The translations under genes and the position numbers were made by a program. A stretch of DNA of 24,269 nt. Source: a virus. The DNA is taken from the IMG/VR virus record IMGVR_UViG_3300020056_000161, positions 1 to 24,269 of that record, one strand, 5' to 3'. Below are positions 1-12,000 of the stretch, piece by piece. Under the pieces are notes generated by a model, which was given only the letters and a program-made list of their open reading frames with translations, had not been told where the DNA came from and ran no database searches. How positions within the stretch are numbered: the first letter of the stretch is position 1; every line of letters starts with the position of its first letter.

Positions 1-3000
1 ATAAACATTATATTTTACACCATTTTCAAATGGTTTTGATAAGTTGAAAATTAACGTAGAGCCATCAGTTTCAAATACTTCTTCTTCAAAAGTATCATCA
101 TAGACGTCCCATTGTCCGTCATACCATTTATCAGTATCCCACCCTGGAGGTGCACCAAACTCAAAGCTCTTGACTTCTACTCCACCGTAGTCAACACCTT
201 CCATTAACTGCGAAACATCTTTACCTATTTGTCCGCTAGTTGGATTATAGAACAAGTTAATTCTATCCTGTGCTTGTAATAAGTTAATAGACTTTTTGTA
301 GTTTACTTCTACTTCTAAGTTGTTTGCTGGCGGATCAATAAAACTAATTTTACCATAGTATAATAATGTATCTGGATCATACGTATTTTCGTAATCGTAT
401 TCACTATTTAGAACCAATTCACCATTAACTAATACTTCAACAGTATTGGTTCTCATGTCCATTGGCCATTTTAATGTAAATTCTGTTTGTGAACCAGTAG
501 CAGCAAATGTTTCAGATTCATCTAGTTGTGTAATAAAGAAGTTTCCTGATACTCTATCAAATTTGATAATAGTATGCATATTTCTTACTTTACTATCTCC
601 TAGTACAGCGGTAAGTTTTGCTTCTCTGCCACCTTCACTTATTGTGCCATTGATTGTAATTTCAGGACTAGTATAATAGTTTCCGCCTTGATTAATAAGT
701 TTTACACTTGAAATTTTACCGCCTGGGCCAAGGCTAACTTCTGCTGTTGCTGTTCCTTCAATATCAATAATTGGAGCAAACTCATATCCTTCGCCTGCAT
801 CACTAATTTGTATGTCAACAACTTTGTAAGAAGAATTTTCTAACCAGAATCTTTCTGGATAGTTAACAAATCTTTCACCTTGTCCTGTAAGTATGTTGTT
901 TAACAATCTTACATTATTTGTTTCAATGGTTTGTGTGATATTATCATATCTTGGTGAACTATCAAAGTCTGTTACAACACTAGAACTATTTTCTAAGTTG
1001 TCATAGGTTGACAAATACTCTCTAATAGAAGATTTGTAAGGTTTAACTTCTTGAATATATTCTTCATAGCTTTCAAGACTATCATTTTTAAATGTAACTT
1101 TTTGCTCTAGGCTACCTACATTATGTTTAGCTTTGACAAAACTTGTTTTAAACGCCCAGTCAACATATCCTTGTTCTGCAAACACATAACGCAAACTTGC
1201 AAAGAACAATTTGTTATATTCGTCTGCTAAGTCATTTACAAGAATATCTTCTTTTAATGCTTGCATAATAATTCTAATTTCTTCGACTGGTTGACTATCA
1301 AAGAATTGTGTATCAAATGTTTGGGTGTCAAATCCTACTCTACTATCCTCTAAGTTATATAGATTCTCTGTAAACTGTAGTGTGCCGTTTTGTCTACCAA
1401 TTGTTTTGTAATTAATAGTATAATCAGTAGTATCTTCATTGTTAATTTTTTCTAAAAGAAGCCAACCTTCGCCGCCAACATTCAAAATTTTAACAATATC
1501 ACCAAATTGGTCATCAAGACTTTCTAATTCGTAGCTTTGATCAATAACATGGTCAATTTCAGTAAATCTATTGTAACCTTCTGCATACCAATCTACATAT
1601 GTCCAGTAACGAGTTACATCATACGCTTGGCTGTTTACTCTTATCCAGCCGCCAGTTGCATCATTTCTATTATACAACGACCATCTACCTCTAATCTGGC
1701 TATCAGCAACAACTAGTGCAGCAAAAGGCCTAACAATTATCTCAGTATTGTCGCCATAGTTATTTCCGTATTCTTCAACTGTAGCAGTATCAATGCCTCC
1801 TTGTGCGTTAATAGTAAATTTAATTTCAGCACCTGAGCCTGTTCCTTCAATAGTATATGTTGGAGGGACTCTATATCCTCTGCCAGGATTAGTAATTTCT
1901 ACTCTAATAAGTTTTCCGTTTTCCACAACTGGTGTAATAACTGCTGTTTCAGCTCTAGCAACACCAATGAAGTCTAAATCAATTTCTGTATCTACAGTAA
2001 CATCAAACAATCCTGTAGTTGCACTAGGTTGAGGATCAACATCAAGCAGTTTGGTTATATTCTTTTCTTCTTCAATTAAATTTTCTATTAGAACAGAATT
2101 AACTCTGTCTACTAATTGCTTTAATGCTTCTGTTCGGTTAATAAACCATCCCTGTCTAGGCTTGTTTAATATGCCAAAACGTTCTCTTGGAGATAAATTA
2201 GGATCAGGTACAGGTCTTGATTGGCGATCATAACCAACTAAACTATCAATCCATTTATTTTCAATTTCCATATATGGAGAACTTGTGCCTAATCCTTCAG
2301 TTAATATCTGATATTGATTATGAATATTACTGTCAGGTTCACTAAATGTCCAGTATTGTATGTTTAAAACAATATCGCTATCGTTCATTAGATCTTTACA
2401 ATTATGAAGTGAAAATTCGCCGTTACCAAAGAACGATGCAAAACTGTATCCCGCAGCTTCTGGATCTGAAATTAGACTTGCAATAGTTTGTACGCTCATT
2501 GATCTATTTTCAACATTAGGTATAGTAGTTTTATTTTTAACCCAGAAGTAAAATAGTTTATTAAATTTTTGTGCTATTTCATCATATACACGTTTTTCAA
2601 CAAATGCTGAATCACCGTGTAATGTAGTCCCTGTGATTCCGTTAATTTCGCCTTCTGGTTGAGCTGATAGTGTATCCCAGACACTAGGTAATACTTTACT
2701 TTCTACCCATTCATACACATCAATAGAGCCACCTGGGACAACTCTATTGTTGTTGTTTGTTTTATAAATTATGTTGCCTTGTCTAATATCAAAAAACTTT
2801 GCCGGTTTTAGATCCCACCAAACTTGGCCAACTTGTTGTTCGCCCCAGTTTCCAAATTCATTAATTCTCGCATTAGTGCTATTTCCTCTATTATAGATTG
2901 CAGGATCAAACATTGTTTTATAGCGAATTTCTTGATCTGCAGGACCTGCAATTTTACCTTGCATAACATCAATGTAATCTAAGTTTTGTACAACAATATT

Positions 3001-6000
3001 TTTCTCTTTGTTGTAAAGCATTACACGTTTGATCTTAGATAAATCTGCTGGAAGATCTGGCTGTCTATGTGTTGACCAAATTGGATTAGTAACATCTCTT
3101 CTATAATCAAGCACTAGTCCTTCTTTACCGTCACTGTTAGCATATTTAGGCAATGACATGTAAATATGATTACCTTTGGCTGTAATATTTCTTCCAAAGA
3201 ATTTAGCACCAGGATCATTAAAGTCTAATGTTTGTCCAAATACTAGTGTTTCATTTAGTCTTTCATAAACATATACAACTCCGTTGTTTGCAATTTCATT
3301 TCTAAATGTTGTAAACTCATTGTCAAAAGTTGTTGTTTCAACAACTTCACTATCGGTATCTAAAATATACTTCTTACCTGGCTCATTGTTGCCAGGATAT
3401 AATCTATCTCTAAAACCGTCAAAACGTGTAACATCGTCGCTGCTTGCATTAAATGCACTAGCAAATAGTGTATTTCCGTCAAAGTCTAATTCTGCACCAA
3501 AATCTTCTCCTCTTACAGGAGCAGTGCTTAGTAATGTTTGTGAAAGTTCAAACTGTCCATTAACTTGCTTGTAGATATAGATCTTTCCAGACTCTTCTAC
3601 AGTAGTATCACCATTAGGTGCACCAACAGCAATTAGTTTTCCATCTTGGCTGATACTAACTGATGCGCCAAATTCACTGTTTATATCATCAGCAAGAATT
3701 TCTTGTGACTTTTGATAGTTGTCGTTTTGGTTTCTATAAACTATTACTCTGTTTGCTTCGCCGTCATATCTAGCAACAACTACTAATACTTCGCCGTTGT
3801 CAGTTACATCAAACTCTTGTCCAAACTCAACTAAGTTATCCATTGAAATTTGTAATGAACTGTCGTTACCTGCAACATATTGTGTATCATTAGGCACATA
3901 TCCTAAGAAATCTACACTACGGATATTATCATTTGTTGACACTTCCCAGTCAAGTATGTTAAACTGTGCTGAAGGATCATCAGGATTATCAGCATTGCCT
4001 TGAATATTTGTTTTAGCAGTATAAAATTCTCCATCTAAGAAAACAATATCACCTACATAATAATTTCTTTCAGGTGAAAATTCTCCTTTAAATCTTTTAT
4101 CTTTAGCAAGTTCCCAATTATACTCAACGCCTTCTTCATCTGTACCATTGTTAACAAAATATATTCTGCCAGGGTTTGAAGGTGTTCCGTTACCTCTACA
4201 TCCAATAAATGCTTTATACAAGTCACCACGTTTTGCCATTTTTATTTTGCTGCCAATGCCAAGACCATCTATTAGATCAGGTACAATAAATGTTCCTACA
4301 CTAGTAAATGTAGAAATATTTTCTCTTGCATAAACTGTATACATTCCAGAATTTGTAAATCCGTTTGATATACCATCGCCACTAGTAGGAATTCTAAACA
4401 CTTCTTTCCAGTCAAAGTTTGTTTGATCTGGAATATTAGGATTAGTAGGTAAACCTAATATTTCGAAGTCTTTGTAAATTACATATTCTGCATCTTTAAT
4501 TGTATCTGTGTTTGGTACAGGCTCTAGTACACCAGGTAATTGGAACACACATAATTTACCAATGCCAATTTCATCCTGTCCTAGAGAAGTTTCTTTAATA
4601 TCACCTAATGTTCTAGTTACAGAATAAATTGGACTTGGATCATTAGGATCTCCTAAGAATTCGATATCACCACTTGCACCGTGGTTAGTACCTAAAGACC
4701 AATTGCCTACTTTGCTGCTTACAAAGATAGTTGCATTAATACCGTTTCTTTGATAAAATTCTACTTTTGCTGTTGCACCAGTTACACGGTCTCTAACAAA
4801 TTGTCCAACTCTTGGTTCAAACGGTCTACCAAAATCATCTGTTTCTTCTAATTCAAAATCAATGTATCCGTCCCAAAGTCCAACAAGTTCATGTTTTTTG
4901 TTCACATTGATATAAGGTAAACCTATTTCTGTAATATCTACAAACGATCCATCTATAAAACTTGGCAATCTATAAACTTCAACACCAATAGTATCACCTA
5001 TTTCTAAATTGTCAGTTAAACTCTTAGGTGCTCTCATAACAAATAGATCACTTAGTATAGGATCTAGTTCTCCGTATGCACCTGGTGAACCCTGATATGA
5101 TAGTGTTCTAATATAAGAGTGATCACTATTAGCACCACTAAAGATGTCATCGTTAGCATAGTCAATTACGTTGCCGCCTGCTGCACCTGGATCTTCTTTT
5201 CCGTTTGGAATTACATTATATACTGCTAACGCACGACCTTCGTCTTCATTGTTTGTTGTAGGCAAATAAGTGCCATTAGTATTAAACCACCAGTATCCAC
5301 CAAGGTCATCGCTAGTATCTACTTCTTCTTCGACAGGTGCAACTCTTTGGAATTCGCCGACAAACTCACCTGTTTCTAAGAACAACGATCCTGATACTGG
5401 CCATCTACCAACAGAACCTTTAACATATATTGTAGTTCTACCTTCGTCAGTATAAGAATAAGCTACATAGCCACTAGCGCCTATAGTGTCAACTTGCAAC
5501 TCATCTCCTGGAACTGTGCTTACACTATTAACATAAAGAACAGCATCAACTTTTTCAACAATAGTTAAACCACTTTCTAAATATTCTTCATTAATATTAT
5601 CGTATTCGGCATCAAACGGCTGTCTAGGAGTAGCAGGTGCTTCTTGGTTTGCACTCGTTGTTAGATACCAGTCTAAGAAAACAGTATCTCCTGGACCAGT
5701 TGCAATGTATGCATCTGCAGGTGCTCTTACAAGAATATGATCCGTTTCATCTTGTGCATCTGTAAACGGATAATTACCTGTTATTAAATTATTAAAGGTT
5801 ATTTCTGCTTGTGTAATATTGTTACCTTGAATTACTTCAATGATAGAACCAAAACTACCAAATGGTTGACTATCTCTAGCACCTTCAATATCAACTACTG
5901 CTTCCCATAGGCTGTCACTAAAACGAACAATTTCAGTATTTTCATAATCAGCATTAGGATCATAGTTTCCTTTAAATTTACTTTTTACATTGCTTGCATC

Positions 6001-9000
6001 AGGCGACCCTGCAATTATAAATTTTCCATCTGAACTAACTGCTACGCCTTCGCCAAACGCAATTCCGCCATCGGATAAATTTTCAGGTGGCTCAATAATT
6101 TGTGTAAACTGGAAGTTTTGATTGTTTCCGCCTCGAGTATACATGAAGATTTTACCGTTACCGTCAGCAGTCGGCGATGCTAGTGCCATAGTAACATTTC
6201 TTCCGTCTACTGCAAGTGCTTGACCAAAGTTATTGTTAGCACCAGTATCTTCTGCAGGTATTTTTTGTAGTAAGTTATATGATTGTGAATTTTTTAGCAC
6301 TTTCCATTTGCTTGTATCATCTTCATCAATCCATATAAGTGTGTCTTTGTCAATACCCTGTTGTGCTAATTTGTTTGCTTCTTGATAATTAGCTACTCTG
6401 ACTGGTACAAATTTAGTTACAATGCCATCACATGCATTAATATCTTCAATAACTTCATTAGTTTCAATTACTACTTTGTTTAATGTAACATCTAATACTT
6501 TATAAAATCCTTCAACAGGTTCTGTAGTTTGAGTTGAAATAGGATACGTACTATCAGTAGTCGCTCTATCTGTTACTATTAAATCGTATAGACCTATAAC
6601 ATCACCTACTTTAATGTCAGATGGGGCATTATCTAAAGTTACAATAAACTGGTTTTTATCTTCTGCACCAATACTAACAGCGTTAGCATTACCTTGAACT
6701 GATAATACTTTTCGATCTGTGATAGTATGTTGATATACATTCCAAGATTGATTTTCGGTGCTTATCCATACATAATTTTTATTTTTAATATCATTAAATT
6801 TTTGATCAAGTATATCATAATAATCACCTAGTGCAAGGGCTACATCATCTAAGTGTACAAAGCCTGCTGTTCTTGTAAACTGTGGCAACAGTTCAGTTCT
6901 TGGTAAAAAGTCATTAGTATAATTTTTTGGTTTTCTAAATACTTCAAAATCTTTAATTCTATAAACTAAATCTGTATCTGCAGAATCTTGATTTGTTAAT
7001 GCTATAGGCTGTGGGTCGGCTCTATATTTTAGTTCATCTAGAGCTAATTCTACTTCATCAAAACCTTCGGCTGCACCGTACTGTGCTTGTTTAATTGCCC
7101 ATTCTTCGTAAAACTCAAGACTTTCTTTATCTGCACTGCTGAGTACATCAAACAGTTTATCAAGACTATTACGTGTTCCTTTGTCAGCAATCATACCTTG
7201 ATAAAACTTATATTGGCTTACTTCGTCATTAACAATATTTTCTAAATACTGTCTTTTTTGATATCCAATTAAATGTTGAGCAAGCTGTTGCTGATCAACA
7301 TCAAAGTTGTCTGTGTCTAAACTATAAAAGTCTGCAAACTGGTTAACTTTATATTCAAAGTTAGAAGTCATAGTTGACTCAGGCTTACTGGAAAGTCTTG
7401 TCCATTCTTCACTATTAAATGTTTCAGCACCTATTACTTTAGCATCAGCAGTATAATAAAATTCTTTATACTTTATAAGATCGCCAATATCATAATCTGT
7501 CCACTGCTGCCATTCTCTAACTTTAGCTTCATTATATATAAAGCCTGGAATATTTAAACTGCCATCCCAATCAGTTGTTTTATAACCTAGTACCTTTATT
7601 CTTTCTTGTCTATAACCTGTGCTTGGTTGATAGATGACATCACCAAAAACACTAGTATTGTCTATAAGAACTACATGCTCTTTTTGTACTACTGGTAATT
7701 TAATAGCATAAACACCGTCTAAAGAGTTTCTAGGCTGAACTCGCATCTTATTAGGATCAGTTCTATTAATTCTTGTAAACTCGTCAGTTAGTTTTGTGCC
7801 ATCTGCTTTTAATAAACTATATCCATAGAAGTTATCAAAAATATTATCAACAACACTGTATTCAGTTTCAAAGTTAATTTCATCAGCAACTGGACTCATT
7901 GCAATAATTGCACCTGCTGCCCAATTCTGTGTTGACCAGAACATAAATTCTCTACAACTATTTTTCCAATCAGATATTACTTGAGCATCTCCGTCAAAGA
8001 ATTCAAATCTAAATCCTTCTGATTTTAGGAAACTTTGATATCCAAGTAAAAAGTCTACAACTTCTTGTATTGTGTTTAATACCGATCCGTATGGAAGGAT
8101 TTCTACATTATTTGTATCAAAATTTTCTCTAAAAAATGCTTCGCTGCCGCCAGTTGTTGGTAACTTAGGTATTTTAACATACTTGCTTGGATCGAAAGTT
8201 GATGACGCTGTATGTGTTTGAAGAACTTTAAAGAATGTTCCTTGGAACTGGATATTTTTGCCTTCAATATAAGTTTGTAAAGGTTCCCATTCCGTAAACG
8301 GTTCACTTATGCCGCCAACATTTACAAATACATCTTTTGTTGTAGGCAATGCTCTATGATATTTAAATGCAGGTGTTTCTGAATTATAACCTCTAATAAC
8401 AAACCCAAAAGTTTCTTTTTGTACAATTACACCACTATAGTTTACTAATTTTAATGCACTACTAGTGTTTAAAATAATATTATAGTTTTCTTCAGGAACA
8501 AACACATTACCTTTGTTTAATGGCGTTCTACTATCAAGTATAAGTTTAAATTTACTCTTATCAGTAAATCCGCCTAATTTAAATCCAAGATAATTTTTTA
8601 TAGATTTTAATCTTTTTCCATATTGTTTAAATGATGCAGTAACATTACTAGACATATAGTTTGCAATATAATTTACTAAACCACTAGTAAGTACTTCGTT
8701 AGGATCCTCTGAAGTATTTGGAAAAACAAGATCAGTAGTCGATATATGATCTCCAGTTGGAGTATATATTAATTGACCTAATTTATTTCTAACTTGTCGT
8801 GATCTGTCAAAACCTGCAGAGAGCAGTTGTGCAGGGTTATTAGTTAACCAACTTGTTAATATTGCAAAAGGATAATCTGAGCTTCTTCTCCATGCACTTT
8901 CTACAGGAGCATTATCACCAAAACTAAATGATCCGTCAATACCTGTACTATCATAACTTACAGGTAAATTAGCGTTTGAAGGACTTAGCAAATTACCTTC

Positions 9001-12000
9001 TGCATCAACCGGCAAGTATTGATATATTCCAGGGCGAGCATATTTTTTATTAATTATAAAAGGTTTATTTGGTTCTCTAATTATTCCCTTTTCAATATCT
9101 TCCCATAATAATCTATTTTCACTTGTATAAGGTGCTGGACCATATTGTTCATTCCACCAAGTTGGTTTAATTGTAAATCCAAGCATTTCCCAAGGATGTG
9201 TATGAGGACGATCAGTATCGTACATATTAATGTAAGCACCTCTCCACCATCCAGGTAGTTTTTGTCCATTTGGTCCTCTCATACCTTTATAGTTAAAACT
9301 AAATGAATCTAATCTATTAAAGTATTTGTGTTCTGTATAATCTTCGTCAACTAGTGTTAACCACTGAACAAAGTCTGTAATCATTGGAGAATAAATTTCT
9401 TCTCTTGAGAAACCTGTATCTCTATAATTACCGCTTACATAATTGTTTATATCTAAAACTGTAGGATCATATTTTACTTTTATATTATTAAATATTCTAC
9501 GTTCTAAGTCTAAAATTAAATCATCTCTAAAGTCTCCGTATGCTCTAATAATGCTTCCGTCGTGACCTTGAAGCATAAGCGGAGAATTAGGATAAGAATT
9601 GTCGTAATAAAGTGCTGGTTCGTATAAAGGATACAACCCTAACTTAGTTGGTGTTGGAGGAATATATGAACCATTTGTAGTTTCATATTCGTTAATTTCA
9701 ATTATATCATTAAATGCTTTTTCAGCAGTAATTTCTAAATAACCTTCATCATTAAAAACATAATCTTTATTATGCAATAATTGCACACCATTAATATAAA
9801 CCGTTACTGCTCTAGTGTTTAATGTTTTTAAATTAAAAGGTGTTTTTAGTGCAAAAAACTCTGCGTCAGGATCTTCTACTGTAATTCTTGTTGTAATGCT
9901 TGGTCCGTGTGCTGCCATGTCACTAAAATAAAATGGCATGCTATTAGTCTTATCCTTGACAATTTCTCGTATAATAACATCAACGTGTTGCTTTGTTGGA
10001 CCTTCATATCCTAGCGTTTCTGCTGTTTCTAAAAAGAGGCGTTTAAATTTACCATATTCTTTTCTAGCAAAACGCATTGCATTAATAATATTACTTTCTC
10101 TGTCTAGCAAACTAAACATTGATAAGTTTAATGGAGAACTATTTTTTATGAACTTTCTTCCAAATACACTTTGGTTTGCAATATCTCTAAGATTACTAGG
10201 TCCTGGGAATGTTCCTATATAATTTGGAACGTTTTCTGTAATAGTAGAAACGTGTTCTGTTACTTCTCCAAGTGTAAATTCTGCAACGTTTTCGTTTAAC
10301 GGATTGCGTTCTAAGTTATGTGCAATTTCATAATAACCATTTGAATTTTTTGGAGTAGCAGTTTTAGAAGTTATAACAATATTTGCATCACTTTCAAGTT
10401 TGTTTAAAAAATTAACTGCTTTAATCTTATCAGCTGTGTCGATTAACTCGTAATCAATTCCTTCAGTTTGAATACGATCGTTAACAAAAACTTTTACTTC
10501 TAAGTCTGAAATTAATGCAGACTTATTATAACAATTAATTGGATAGTTTATTCTTGTTCCGTCGTTAACATAACGTAATACAACATCCTGCTTTGAAAGT
10601 TCATTTGCTTTTTCGTATCTTCCAACTGTTTTGTATTGATTTCTTTCATTAAATTTTCGCAGATATCCTGCTTTTGCATTAATTGTATATGTGATGTCGT
10701 TTATTTGATATTCGTAAGAATCACTATTATAATTAAAATCAAATAAAATATCACCTACGTTGTCAATACTTCTATAAGATAGCGGAAATCCTAGAACAGT
10801 ATCATTGCTTCCTGTGCCTTCTTTATAACTAAAGAGTTTGGTTCCTCTAAAATTATTTGCAGGATATTGAACAAGATCTGAAAAACTATACCCCGAAGTG
10901 TCAAATAAATCAAATAATGGTGGCTGGTTTGTGCCTACTTTTTCTTGCGCTCTATTCCAGTTATTACCGTCATAATACCAAAGAGATCCTGCATAGTCTT
11001 CTCCTTTGGTTACAAGAACATTTTCGTTAGGTGATGGTTCTGAATCTTCTGTAGGAACAAGAGTGATTTGTCCTTGATCTCCGGCTCCTCTAAATTGAAT
11101 AAATTTTACTTCGAAAATTTTACCTTGAACTAATGGATCTGTATCTGCAAGAAAAATAATACGCATTCCTTCAGATAACTGTACACTGTCAATATTGTAA
11201 CCTAAGCTACCTTCAATTGTACTAAATGCATCTGTAGTAAAATTATCAATTAGATCAATTACTTGTTTTGACTTTGTACCAAAGTTGTAAAGTTTTAACC
11301 CTGACTCAAATTCAATAATAGGTCTGTTAGCACGTTGAGACTGATCAATTTGATCGCCAGAGCCAAGTATGCTTGCTGCTAGTTCAATAACGTCTTTGTG
11401 GAACCAACGATTGTATCGTGACCAAAAGTTTCCGTCTGGACTAGAACGATTAATTGTAATGTAATCTTTATCTCTAGGATATCCTGTTGCTGTACCAAAG
11501 GGTAATCTGTCAAAACCCTCTTCGTTGTCAAATGGCACAACTAAGTCAATACCAACTGGAAACGAAACTTCAACGTCAATGTCAGAAACTAATTTAATTT
11601 CATCGCCAACACCTTCAACATACCATTCTGAATTTTGATATATTTCAGGTGATACATCGCCTTCAAAACGAATTTTTAGTCCGTTAGTCAAACTCCATTC
11701 ATCTCGTGTTTGATAATATTTTTTGCCAAGTATTTCAGCTTCTACGTCAATCACTGTTGCTTCTGATTGATTAGCAACTTTAATAATGCCGCCGACATTA
11801 ACATCATTTTCTGCTACATAAAATATTTCTGACGGTGTATCAGGTCCAAGGGTTATTTCGATAATACCTTGTTCTACTGCTTGAGCACTAATGTCTTTTG
11901 TAATTAAAAATTCTTCGTCTAGCGTTCTTGCAGTTTTGAATGTAAGAGGTAACCCAGGTGTATTAACTTCGAAAACATATTTTACACCTCTATACAATTT

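Noticed and set aside
8103-9269. Two short minus-strand frames in a different phase from the giant gene (8103-8306 and 9081-9269)
   Set aside because: The giant frame is open throughout and carries the recognisable family motifs; these are out-of-phase shadows with no sign of a frameshift.
9938-10222. 94-codon plus-strand frame with hydrophobic segments
   Set aside because: Antisense to the continuous giant frame; the hydrophobicity comes from complementing Lys/Glu/Asn-rich codons.
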